A stretch of DNA of 64,000 bases from Paraspadella gotoi (Eukaryota > Chaetognatha), in NCBI GenBank assembly GCA_051294375.1, contig CM119265.1, forward strand, positions 1,852,280-1,916,279, read 5' to 3'. The position numbers and the translations under genes were made by a program. Below are positions 23,115-33,664 of this stretch, in pieces. The notes under the pieces are model-generated. The model was given only the letters and a program-made list of their open reading frames with translations, searched no databases and was not told the DNA's origin. Positions within the stretch are counted from its first letter, which is position 1. Each line of letters opens with the position of its first letter.

Positions 23115-23651
23115 AGCTATGAGATTCCTACAAGGACACATCTTAAAACGATCAAATCTATGCGTTCAGAAAACCAAGGGATTCAGTAAAGGCACCCGAT
23201 CCTCAAACGCTGACAAAACCCGTCTATATCTACAATCTACAAAGTTAACACTATCCATCACACTATCACTCAAACACTGACCAAGTCATCAACCACTAAA
23301 TCCTAAATCTGCGGCATCCCAAACCCACACAATCCACGACAAATTCCACCACAGGATCCAAATTGGACCACATTCACTCACAACCCTCACCTCATCCTCG
23401 TCCTTAAACGAGTTGACCCGACTCGCCCTCTTCTCTTCCTCCAACTCCTTCTCCTGCTGCCGCTTCAGCGCCGCCAGCCGGTCCAGCCCCAGCAGGGAAG
23501 GTTTCGGTGGAGGCGGCGCCGCCGGCTTCTTGAAAGAGTGCGGCTCCTCGGCGGCGCTCTTTTTCTTGATGACGAGGCCGCCGGTTTGCGGCGCCGACGC
23601 CTCCAGTCGGTGGACGGAGGCGTCGTCTTCCTCGTCCACGAACATGTTCAT
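18116..23651 (-). CDS. DHX38: DEAH-box splicing helicase PRP16/DHX38
   Basis: Five exons with matching phases: 23651-23391, 23053-21964, 21535-21317, 20945-20671 and 20098-18116, 1275 residues (human about 1227). It is the spliceosomal ATPase that remodels the catalytic core between the two steps of splicing. The N-terminal 400 residues are the charged family extension: [28 protein letters not shown], then RS/RE-rich, then NEWADAKR and [11 protein letters not shown]. The helicase core has Walker [11 protein letters not shown] at the end of exon 4, [16 protein letters not shown] and QRSGRAGR, followed by the winged-helix/ratchet/OB region ([32 protein letters not shown]). The C-terminus [11 protein letters not shown] matches the vertebrate one exactly. 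Introns 3 and 4 contain a family B repeat and a tRNA-derived SINE. Confidence 0.98.
20187..20458 (+). mobile_element. tRNA-derived SINE in DHX38 intron 4
   Basis: The head contains an A box, TGGCTGAGCAGG (20244-20255), and a B box, GGTTCAATCC (20287-20296), at tRNA-like spacing. The body and tail include ggaggcggtcactgagggtc and a gataccccgcgcc...ggtatcac hairpin, ending ccgttgccataatac. A second copy in the opposite orientation is at 35318-35590. It is not a functional tRNA: no acceptor stem or anticodon loop can be folded convincingly. Confidence 0.85.
21029..21115 (-). repeat. Family B repeat fragment
   Basis: Reverse-oriented 3' part of family B in DHX38 intron 3 (acaaccaatataaaaattat ... 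ggtttaaggcctccatca). A second, more degraded stretch at 21205-21250 again carries aaaagagacagaggcctgaa and ttgtaccaatttc, but in plus orientation. Confidence 0.65.
21775..21957 (+). repeat. Polypyrimidine tract in DHX38 intron 2
   Basis: About 180 bp of ttcctctttcc-type C/T sequence. The pre-mRNA, made from the other strand, carries a pure purine run beginning a few bases past the exon 2 donor at 21963. Such runs can act as G/A-rich splicing enhancers or form triplexes; the function here is not shown by sequence. Confidence 0.85.
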
Positions 23652-25146
23652 GCGTTGGAGGGGATAATGGGTTGGAAGAAGCGACAGGAGATGATGTTTT
23701 TGTTCACGAGGAATGGAATCGATTTTTTGTTTTCTGCTCTTATTTTTGTTTTTGTGTTGACAACACTGAGATGTTGGACCTAAAGAAAAGGGGAAAAGAA
23801 ACTTATAAATTTGATATTGAAAGTTTGATTCAGATTAAGATTCAATGAGAAAGAAAGCGCGGTTAATATGATCCGTAACAAATTATCGATCAACATATTG
23901 CTTTTTTTTTGGGGGGGGGCTGTTGAAGACGATGGCGAGAAGTTGAGGAGAAAAAAAACTTTTCTTCCTTCTCTTCCTCCATCTCCGATACGAAACACAG
24001 GAATCGCAAATCTCTTCCCAGGTTTTTCCTCAAACTTTATCGTCCTCACAAACGGTGACAACAACGACGACGACGAAAACGACGACTCGATGTACTCACT
24101 CGTTTAAAGAGACGACGAAAGACGACGACTTTTGCTTTTACGATCTGAATCGGGAAGATTCTTTTGGATCCTGATCGTGGAAAGATTCGTCGCCATTTTT
24201 GTGACCCAGAACGAGTAAAATCTCTTGGTCTTAAGTTCGTAATTGAGTTGCACTTTTGTCTTTGACTAAAAGAACTGTAATTCAACTCTTTTGTCGAAAG
24301 AAAAAAAAAAACTTCATGAATTAAGAATATTGGATTCCGAACAAAAAAAATTCTCCGTATTGTTATATAAAGAAAGAAGGCGTCATTTTTTTAAATAAAA
24401 AACGATTACGGAATGAAAAAGGTTGGCATAATCGATAGGTGACGGTATTAAAAAAAAAAACAACTCAGCTTTCGGGGAAAAAAACCCAACACTCGATGGT
24501 GCACGGAACACTAAGAAAAAAACCTCCTTCCTACAACGACGTTTAGATGGCAAAACGAGGCGATAGATTAATTTTGCAAATTATAAGCTAAAAGCCAAAA
24601 CAAAAAAAAAAGGTTTGTGAACCTGGACTAAGTTGGTCGCATACCTTTTTTTGTTTGTATCTGTCAAGCTTCGTCGTGGATTTTTTTCATATTAGATTAA
24701 ATTAAATATTTTTTGATCACTATTTACAATTGTCTCGTTATTTATCGTAAAAATGAATCCGGCAATTCCCACTTCAACATTCAACACGTCAACAGCATAA
24801 AAACAGAAAAACAGCAAAGTAGCGCCAATTAAATCTTTCGAGCGTAAAAAAAAAAATGGCGCCCGAGATTTTTTTTTTTCGTTTTATTGACAAATTGAAT
24901 CGCCGATGATTCACCCTAGTATAAAAAAAAATTATTTCTCAAAAACAACAAAATAATTTCCGAAGTAATAAAAAAACAAAAAAGGAAAAAAATGTACGTT
25001 GGCGAGCGAATGGAAAAAAAGATGTTGGAGAAAGGGAGGGAAAGGGAAGGGAAGAGGAAGGGAAGGGAAGAGGAAGGGAAGAGGAAGGGAAGGACGGGGT
25101 TCACTTTTATAAAAACCAAACAAATAAAATTCCCCCTTCAATTTTA
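23652..25146. other. Spacer between UBE2S and DHX38
   Basis: AT-rich, with A and T homopolymers and a short purine minisatellite at about 25010-25100 (gggaagaggaa units). No supported gene. A short minus-strand frame starting at about 24198 encodes roughly 30 residues and then stops; it has no family resemblance. Confidence 0.6.
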
Positions 25147-26365
25147 TTACAATCTTTTCAAGGATTTCTTCTGCAGTTTTTTCTTTTTTTCGACGACGCT
25201 GTTTGTGCCAGCATCGGCGGCGGCGCCGGCAGCGTGCTTCTTTCCGTTCGTGGCGCCGTTTTTAGCGTCGCCCGAGGAGGAAGAGGACGCCGCGGTGCCG
25301 GACGACGCCGGCCGAGCGTAAACTTCCGTCATCATCTTGGCCCGAGAACAGAAAGCTTCGTAGTGGTCGAGCAAGAGTTTCCCCGCGTCTTCGTTGAGCG
25401 CGGATTCGGGATTCGGGTGAATGAGAAGACATTTCACGGTCACCAGGACGTGTTTGATGCCTGAGGATTGTGGAATGTGGATTGAAGAAGAGGAAATGGG
25501 GGGGGGGATTCTTTTGGTTAAAGGGAGGAAACAACATTTCCACTTTTCCATTCTTTACTTTAGTTTTTTTTTTTTAATTTTCTCTTGAAAATTCGAGATC
25601 TACCGGACAGAGGCAAAAACAAAAGGCGAGCGTGTCGAGGTGGATCGACATTTGACAACGAAACCGTTTTCTGATATTGTCCTTGGTTAAAATGTGACAA
25701 ATTAATTACATTTAGGACTAGTTATATCTTTAAATTGATAAAATATTCCCTGGTGACTAAATATAGATCACTCTAATATGCAATCCCGTAGTTCTGAATT
25801 CTCTTCCAACAAGTCAGTAATTAAATGAATTTTGGGCAAACGTTCGCGTAGTGATAAAACAAGTCGTAAAACTTAACTTAGAATATGTTTCTGACATTCT
25901 CGCCGTGGTCATTCTCTACCATGATTAAAACTATTCTTCATCTCTCCTCCTTCAAAGACGAACCGAGATCCGGTTTCCAATCTTTCTTCAAGACGTTGAC
26001 GCAGATCTCTCCCGTCGACGAGACGTTGGGGTGGAAGATCTTGGTGACGAAAAAGCCTTTCGGCGGCGCCTGCGGATAATCCTTTCCCAGGACCAGCTTC
26101 ATCTTGAAGAGGCCGTCGGCGAAGGGCGTGCCCACGGGGCCCTCGATGGTGGCGCGAACGTCGGTGATGTCCTCGTCGTTGGCGGTCACCTTTTGTGAAG
26201 GGGGAAGGAAGAGGGATGTTGAGAGGGAATCCGAGCACAACCTCTTCCACGCCCCCTTTGGGAAAAAGAACCAACCTTGATCCCTTCGGGCGGACTCGTG
26301 GTGAGCTCCTGCAGCTCCTTCATCACTTGGCGGATGATTTGAGGCGAGAGATTCTCCGTTGCCAT
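25147..26365 (-). CDS. UBE2S: Ubiquitin-conjugating enzyme E2 S (APC/C chain-elongating E2)
   Basis: Three exons, 26365-26276, 26189-25964 and 25460-25147, 209 residues. The UBC fold covers about 1-155 with HPN at 83-85 and the catalytic Cys at 93 ([12 protein letters not shown]). [15 protein letters not shown] is a UBE2S signature. The tail (about 160-209) is Ala/Ser/Lys-rich and ends KKSLKRL. In vertebrates the basic tail with a terminal Leu-Arg-Arg-Leu docks on APC2/APC4, and the KRL ending here fits that. Known role: elongates Lys11-linked ubiquitin chains on anaphase-promoting complex substrates. The start [14 protein letters not shown] aligns with the family start and needs no upstream exon. 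It is the second E2 in the window, only distantly related to UBE2T. Confidence 0.96.
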
Positions 26366-27326
26366 GGCGATGATGGACGCCGTTTGATTTTTTAAATCCT
26401 CGTGCTAAAATCGAGTTTTTAGTTTCACTTTTTCTTTCAATCCGATTAAATATTCCCAATTTTTTTCTCTCGTTAATTTCTTCCCACCCGGACCGCGGAG
26501 AGAGCTCTGCGTAAAAACGAAAACTTAAAATAAACGAAAGAAAAAAAAAGACGCAACAAACGATTTGATTTTGGATTTTTTTTTTTATAAAAATATATAT
26601 AAACCAGTAAGATTGTTCCAAAGCTCACGAAGCGAGATAAGATCATCCGGATTATGAAAATACTTGGTATCACCGAAATGACGCATCATGGAAAATATAT
26701 GTAGTTTAATCTCCGATTACGTGAAAATCACAACCGACGGATAAAAAAAATATGTAAAAACTACATCCTGAATAATGGATAGAAAAACTAGGAAACTATA
26801 GACACTAAAGGACTAAGGGACACTAGAGGACTAAGGGACACTACGGATAAAAGGCACCGTTTCCAAATACAACGAAATGTTGCAAAGGCTTGGCTACAAA
26901 ATTAGGAATCAAAATTCGTTTGAAAGCTCTCGCAAACACAGAAAAAAGTGCTTGAAAAGGTAAATACTACATATTACATAAGAATATATAATGCTTTTTT
27001 GGATATGGTTATTTGAAAAAGTTCTCAAACTCAATACTGATTTTCAGTCGATGTTCGCCAGACAAATGAAAACAAAAAAAATTATCAGAGAAAATATGAT
27101 TCCGCGAAGTTGAGAAGAAACCCATTAAAAATAAAGGAGACGGTACAATGTAGATAGGATACAGACTAGATAGCATCGGGTAATACATAGATATGATGTA
27201 TAATCATAAGTACGATCCGCTTTCAACTGATTAAGCAACACAAGTTCCAGTTCACACAGCACGTATATCAACCACACAGCGACAGCGCCCGATAAGTTCC
27301 CGACCGAAAAAGAAAAAACCAAATGT
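26366..27326. other. Spacer between SLC5 gene and UBE2S
   Basis: AT-rich with no supported gene. A small tandem repeat lies at 26798-26846 (units of about 21 bp around ggactaagggacactag). It includes the presumed 5' flank of UBE2S and the 3' flank of the transporter. Confidence 0.6.
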
Positions 27327-30300
27327 TCACACATCCGTTGTTTCTCCGCGACAAAGCTGATTGGCTGCGCCGACCAAGCATCGCGTCGTCCTCTTCGTCG
27401 GATCCCCGGCGAAACGCGACTTTCTCCAACACGGCGCCAGGAGATCCGCGGGGATCTTCTTGCGCGCTCGTCTACACGCCAAGGAGACGATGGAGCCGAC
27501 GACGATGGCGACGACGACGGCGACGAGAGCGTACCAGAAGAAGGAGAGGCGGAAGAGGGGGAAGATGTAGTCTGGGGAGGAGGAGGAGGAGGAGGAGGAG
27601 GAGGGAGACGTCACGTTAAGTGAAGGAAAAGTCGACATCGTCGTCGTCGTCGTCGTCCAATTTGTCGGCGCCAAGGTGACGTTAATCAAGTGACAATCCT
27701 CGACCGAAGTTGGAATCGAGGCTGGTTTGTAATTCGACGCCAGGGCGCCGACTTTGATGATCAGGAGAATGAAGAAGGAAGCGAGAACGCCGACGAGGGC
27801 GCCGGTCTCCTCGATCCAAGGACAAAACACTCCCTGGGGAGAGAAAACAAAACACTCACTGGGGTGACAAAACAAAACACTGCCTGGGGCAAAAAACACA
27901 AAAATCCACAATCGATGATATTCCCTGGCTCTCACCTGCACAAAAAGCCCCAAGAGCGGACCTCCGCAAAGACCGAAAACCGTCAAAGCGAGGATGACCA
28001 CGGAGCTCCCAAAGTTGTCGACGAGGAAAGCGAGGCCAATAGTGAGGACGCCGAAAAGCGTTGCTAGGATACGGGAGATGCTCACCGTCAAGGAGTCGGT
28101 CAAGACGCGACCGACGAAATATTTCTGGGAGGAAATTAGGAATAGAATGAGATTTAATGAGAGAAAAGAAAAGAAAAAAAAAAAGAAAAGAAAAAGAAAA
28201 AGAAAAAAGAAAAAAGAAAAAAAAAAGAAAAAGAGAAGGTGGGGTTACTTGACTTTCTCAACTCATCCCTCACCTTGGCCAAGGGTTTGGTGAAGTCTTC
28301 GATGCAGATGGCGGCGAGGGAGTTGACGCCCGACGAGATGGTGGAGATTGAAGCGGAGAAGACGCAGGCGACGAAGAGGCCGGAGAGACCGGGGAGGAGG
28401 CGTCCAAGGGTGAGGGGGATCATCGCCGCCATCAGTTGGTCGGGCGACTTGAGGAGGTCGGCCTGATTGGTTGGGGTTGGAGGAGGATGGAGATTCGAAG
28501 AAAGGGAATAGGGAGGATCGAAAGTGAAACACTATCTCAGAACAAGAAAGATACTTCCATTTGTTAAGCTACAAAACGATCAAATATCTAAATATTAATT
28601 TGGAAATTAAATTGATATTAAATCCTATTAAAAGTATTTCTAAAATAATTAAATAAGACTCATTTGAAAACCATAATAAAAGATAATAGAAATGATCTAA
28701 ACTGCCACTATATGTAAATGAGATTGAACTCGATCTCATTGGAAACGAACCACAAATGACTCTGCTACAAACAGAGACGGGATGACCGAATTGATCCATC
28801 TTTTCAACTTAAATTCTCGTCATTTTTCGACCCTTTTACTCTCCATTCTGTTGGATTCAACCAAGATTACAATTTGTGCGACGATCACAGAGAACATTTT
28901 CCAATCAGGGATTCTTTCCTCAATACAAACCTTGATGGGATCGCAGCCTTGGAAAGTAGCGAAGATGACGAGACCCAAGAGGCCGGTGATGGTGACGATG
29001 AGGATGAGCAGCGGACAATTAAGATAAAGCGCGAGTTGAGCCTGACTCAGTTTGCGGAGAGAGAGATATCGTTGGACGAGGGTTTGGTTGGAGACGTAGA
29101 CCGTCAGGGCTGACGAGTGGCAGGGGGAGGTGGATCGAATAGCAATCGCCTCTCTTTCCTCTCAATTTCATCTCTTGACTTTAAATTTTATTACAATTTT
29201 TTTTCTCTTGCCCGAATCTCGTTTCTCTCATCCAAATCTCTATTAACTCGCTTATTTCTTTTTACTGTGACCCAAATATCTTCTCTGAAAAAAATCTCTT
29301 TTCCCTTTTACCCAAATCTTTTTTTTTTAATCAAAAACTTTCCTCTGGCCCAAATCACTTTTCCATCGTCCAAATCTTTTTCCTCTGTCCCAAATCTCAC
29401 CCGTAAAAGCCCCGCCAATGATCGCCGACCAGAGGGTGTACTCGACGGTGGGATCGGGATCAAAGACGTCGGCGTTGAGGCGCGACCCGTTGGCCGCTGC
29501 GGCGAAGACCACCTCGATCCCGCCCACTTGCGCCACGCCCACCACGAGCATCGTCAAGAGCCCCGCGTAGACGACGATCATCTGGAAGACGTCCGTCCAC
29601 ACCACGGCCTTGAGTCCGCCCATGACCGTGTAGGCCGTACAAACGACCCCCGTGGCCAAGACGGAGACCCAGGCCTTGATGCCCGTGACGCCCTGAAGGG
29701 CGATGGCCGGCGCGTAAAGAACGACCGCCATGTAGAAGAGCATTTGAATGACAAAGATGATAGAGGCGGCGAGACGGACGGAGAAGGAGAAGCGGAGCCT
29801 GAACGTTGGAGGCGGGGGGGGGGGAAAGAAGAGGTAAGACGTCAGCCAAATTTAAGCTTTAAAGGAATCATTTTATGAATTAAAAAGCTTAAGTAAAAGA
29901 GGGAAAACCTAAAAGTAAACCACAAATTAAAAGATGACACGATTTTATGATATTTTAAAAAATTACTACAATATGCAATTGAGATTAACAAGCCTCATCT
30001 TATTTTATGCATTTTTGTAGTTCTAAGTGCGAAGAAATATGAGTTAAAACCTGTAAATATTCATAGACGGACGTAAGTTGGAGATCGTGAAAAATGGGGA
30101 TAAAGAGATGCGCGGCGAAGGGGATGGAGATTAAATTGTGAAGGCAGAAGAACCAATAGATGATCCCGGATTGGTAGATGACTCCTGAGAAGTATGCCAT
30201 CGAGATATGACAACAAATTCGCTAAGTTAATCGAAATACATTATCAAAATCTCATATTATAAATTAAAAATTATAAACCCGAGACCACCTCACCGGGAGT

Positions 30301-30654
30301 TCCCATGACCGTATTGGCGGAGAGGAAGGAGGCCAGAATGGAGAGTGAAACTGGCAGCATCGGCATGTTCCGGTTGCCCAAGAGAAATTCGTTGGTCTTT
30401 CCGGCGGATTTTGCCGCGGCGGCCTTTTCTCGTCCGGCGTCGTCGTCGTCATCGTCGTCTTCGACTCGAAGGGAACGAAGCTTTCCGCTCTTTCGTATTT
30501 CGTCGTCGTCGTCCTCGTCGTTGGCGGCGACTTTGCGGCGAAAAGATTTGACGGCGAAGAAGACGCCGATGAAGAGGGAAATGAGGAGGAAGAGGAGGAA
30601 GACGCAGTAGTCGGCCGGAGTGAATTGAGATTCCGTCGAAAGGGAAGTCGGCAT
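27327..30654 (-). CDS. Sodium/solute symporter of the SLC5 family (SLC5A6/8/12-like)
   Basis: Seven exons: 30654-30294, 30184-30051, 29798-29401, 29109-28931, 28462-28274, 28124-27936 and 27833-27327, about 651 residues. Multi-pass plasma-membrane carrier that uses the sodium gradient. FLSANTVMGTPGE, TSVYEYLQLRF, GGLKAVVWTDVFQ, GLSGLFVACVFSASISTISSGVNSLAA and GPLLGLF match the monocarboxylate/multivitamin branch; the substrate cannot be read from sequence. The first loop has an Asp-rich insert, and an extracellular loop in exon 7 has several N-glycosylation sequons and poly-Ser. All junctions fit except exon 2 to exon 3: CAG|GTTTTA with TTCAG|GCTCCG leaves one extra base before the expected LRF. 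That is an assembly indel, a non-standard site or a lesion. Introns carry family C repeats, a minisatellite and a triplicated acceptor. Confidence 0.9.
27824..27889. repeat. 25-bp tandem triplication across a 3' splice site
   Basis: Three copies start at 27824, 27849 and 27874. On the transcript strand each has a CCCCAG followed by a G/T-rich GAGTGTTTTG or CAGTGTTTTG. The first copy is the real acceptor and first codons of SLC5 exon 7 (CAG|GGAGTG at 27834/27833). The others are upstream acceptor-like duplicates 25 and 50 nt away; use of either would change the frame. Confidence 0.85.
28549..28760. repeat. Intronic repeat family C in SLC5 intron 4
   Basis: Long copy alignable with 4468-4690 (ttgttaagctaca, atatctaaatatta, aaagtattt, aaaagat, then the inverted pair aaatgagatt ... 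atctcatt). A further partial copy sits in intron 2 of the same gene at 29940-30010. Confidence 0.65.
29180..29400. repeat. Degenerate minisatellite in SLC5 intron 3
   Basis: About eight imperfect units built on cccaaatctcttttcctct, each about 25-35 bp, fill the intron up to the exon 3 donor at 29400. No coding capacity. Confidence 0.7.
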
Positions 30655-30964
30655 GATGAGAGGAAAAGGAATGTGAGGACGGAAAACCTCGATCAAAGGT
30701 TGAGGCGGGAAAAGGAGGCTTTTTGTTTTGTTTTTTGTTTTTTGGTGTTTTCTTTCTTTTTTGGGGGGGTGGGCAGTTGGGGGACTTTAGGGAGAAAATG
30801 GGGGTTGGCAGCTGAAAAAAAAAGCAGACATCCGTTGAGTAAAATCTCAAACCAATTATAAAATATTTCAATCATAAATTAGAATCGAATTCGTGATTAA
30901 TAAATTGTAAAATTGAATGACGGTCATGGTTCCAATGTCTCGCTCTCTCTCTCTTTCTTTCTCT

Positions 30965-31732
30965 CTACCACGGCAAAATCCGTCCCGACTCGTGATAATC
31001 GTAGTCGTGATATTTCCCCGTTTCGACCGACTCTAGCGTGGCGAGAATGTGTCGCACGCTCTCGTCGACGGAGAGATTGGCGGTGGAGAATCCCATCCTC
31101 GTCTTGACGGCGCCGGGCGTCACGCAAGTCACGAGAATCCCGTCCGCCGCGAATTCCACCGAGAGATTCTTGGCGATCATGTTGAGAGCCGCCTTGGAGG
31201 CCTTGTAGGCGCAGGTGGACAAGGATCTCGGCTCAGTGGTGTTGGCGATGGAGGCCAAACGTCCCGTGATCATAACGATAGCCGCGCGAGACACGCCTAC
31301 TTGGGAACTTCCGTTTTCGACGGAGGAATCCGCGGCAAACTTCAAGAGATCGCGGAACTTGGTCGAGATCATCAAAGGCCCAGCGGCGTTGACCCGGAAA
31401 CACTCGTAGACGGACTCAAAGCCGAAATCGGTGTCGGCGGGAAAGACGCCGGCGTTGTTGATCAAAAGATTCAAGCCGGAGGGAGAGAGGCGCCGGATCT
31501 CCTCGTGAACAGCATCGATCGTCGACTCGATCGTCACGTCCATTCGTCGAACAAGAATCTTGGGACAATCTCCCTCTCCGCCGACCAAAGAGTTGAGCTC
31601 GACGGCGGAGGCGGGATCTCGACAAGTGGCGACGATGAGGCGAGGGCGAGGATCGGCATCTGTCAATTGGCGAACGAGTTCGAGGCCGATGCCGCGATTG
31701 GCGCCGGTAACGAGAATGGCGGAAGCAACCAT
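30965..31732 (-). CDS. Short-chain dehydrogenase/reductase (C-factor/sniffer-like)
   Basis: Intronless, 255 residues. Classical SDR with Rossmann TGANRGIG at 9-16 for NAD(P), the NNAG motif at about 91-94, and the catalytic Tyr and Lys in AYKASKAAL, with the upstream Ser in the preceding strand region (RLASIANT). TPGAVKTRMG follows the active site. The length and the start fit single-domain carbonyl reductases such as fly sniffer and bacterial C-factor, which reduce reactive carbonyls in the cytosol. The substrate is not determined by sequence. It lies 310 bp upstream of the SLC5 start, same strand; that spacer shows only a CT-rich run. Confidence 0.9.
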   Translation of the reverse strand: MVASAILVTGANRGIGLELVRQLTDADPRPRLIVATCRDPASAVELNSLVGGEGDCPKILVRRMDVTIESTIDAVHEEIRRLSPSGLNLLINNAGVFPADTDFGFESVYECFRVNAAGPLMISTKFRDLLKFAADSSVENGSSQVGVSRAAIVMITGRLASIANTTEPRSLSTCAYKASKAALNMIAKNLSVEFAADGILVTCVTPGAVKTRMGFSTANLSVDESVRHILATLESVETGKYHDYDYHESGRILPW

Positions 31733-33126
31733 CTTGAAAACGATGAGACCAACGTGACTCTATAACGCTTTTTACTCTCCGTCGGTCCAGGGATAATATT
31801 ATAAAAAACCCGTTATGGAAAAAATGACACCCGCCCTTTATTGAAAAAAAAAAAGAGCAATGAAAAAGAGGAAATTGTTTGTTCTTACTTCTTAGGGATA
31901 AGTGCAAAAAAAATGAGGGAAAAGAAAGATGTTTTGAAGTGAAATCGCGAAAGGCGTTTGAAAAAAAAAAAACATTTGCAAACATTCGCGAAACAATATT
32001 ATCAACTAGAGCCAATGTTTCAATCGGAACCCGAATCGGTGAAACGTTGCGTGAATCGGTGAGAAAAGAGCCGAATCCCCGTTCGTTGAATACTATGTAT
32101 GTAGTAGTCGAGTTGGAATCATCTCCATCGGCGACCGTGAATCAATTGTTTTTCACCTACAAAAATAATCTCAAGCTTAACAAGGCGCGTGAGGCGAAAC
32201 GTGAAAATATTTTCAACGCGCGACGGGGTTTTAACCGCAAACCATTAACTAAACGAAATTGAGAAGAAAAAATTCGGGTGATGAAAAGTAAATAGAGGAA
32301 AAAATTCTTAAAAGTATAGTGATATCGCCAGACGTTACTATCAAAGAAAATTAATGAAAAAATTCGGAAAAAAAAACCGAATGATTGATGCGATAACGAA
32401 TTATTGATGTAATAATAATTGATTGATTAAATAATAATTGATTGATTGATGAAATAATAATTAATTATTGATTCAATAATAACCAAATATTGATACAATG
32501 ATAACCAAATGATGGATGCGATGATAGTCATTCATTGATGCAATAATTATAATTCATCGTAAATAAAAAAAAACAAATGCGTGTATGAGTGAGAGAGAGA
32601 GATAAAAAGATAGAAGCTGGACAGCCGCTGCAGAGCGAACTCGTTTTTAAACGAATCAGAAGAAGCTGCGACGAAAAAAAAAAATGAGAGCAACATATAA
32701 TTAAAAGAGAAAAAGAAATTGAGAGAAACTATTTTCAATGCTAAAACAGCGTGACGACGACGACGGTCAAAAAAACGGAAACGAATTAACATCTTGCCCG
32801 TCTGGCGAGATAAAAATTGTTTTTATTTGAAACAAAAACGATAAAACGTTCGGAAATATTGCTGTGGAGTTTATGAGCCGATGAGAGAAATAGAGAAGTA
32901 ATATATGAACCCACTGATCGGTATTCACGAGTCAAACAATTAAGTGCGGCGACTGACCGAGCGGAATTTCCAGTCTCAAGATGAACGATGATAACAGTCA
33001 AAATCCCACAATACGACGATACCGAAAAAAACAATGTTTCCGACCACAATAAAGATTCGGGGAAAAGATGGAGAGGGTGGGGAGGGGGGGAAGAGAGACA
33101 GAGAGAGAGACGAAAAGGTCCTTCCG
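31733..33126. other. Spacer between RFWD3 and the dehydrogenase, with AT-rich minisatellite
   Basis: No supported gene. At 32380-32560 there is a degenerate tandem array of about 20-27-bp units containing attgatg(c/a)aataata. The rest is A-rich with no recognised motif; it includes the RFWD3 3' UTR. Confidence 0.6.
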
Positions 33127-33624
33127 TCACCCAAAGTTGTAAACGGATAAGAGTTTGTCCGACAGCAGCGCCAGGCGATCGGGTTCGCCGCGCCGCCGCG
33201 CCGGCAGATGGCAGACGTCGACGACGCACGAGTTGACGCGAATCGTCTGCGCGCGGTCGCCGGTGATGCCGTCCCACAAGAAGACGCTCTTGGACTCTTC
33301 GTCGCCGGAGCAGACGATTGCTCGGCGATCGGAGGAGGAGGGGGAAGAGGATGAGGAGCGAAGGAAGAGGGTCGATTTGGCGAGGAGTTTTTGAGAGGCT
33401 CCGCCTTCGAATACCTACGGAGATGAGGGATGATTAAAGGAGGAAGATAATTTGAATTTGACAATAATTAATTTGAATACAAAATTTGTTTTAAGAATAC
33501 AATATCAATTTGAATTTTACAATAATCAATAATGAACGCGCACGGCAGACATTTTTTAATCTCTCTCACATTCTCTCTTCGTTAATTTTCAATCTCTCTC
33601 TCGCACAATTTCTGTTTAAACTTC

Positions 33625-33664
<40 letters not shown>

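Noticed and set aside
22866-23141. Separate minus-strand small protein overlapping DHX38 exon 2 start
   Set aside because: It is an alternative frame; the correct frame gives [10 protein letters not shown], conserved in PRP16 proteins.
24108-24200. Small exon starting ATGGCGACGAATC on the minus strand
   Set aside because: The frame stops after about 30 codons, and no splice pattern links it to DHX38.
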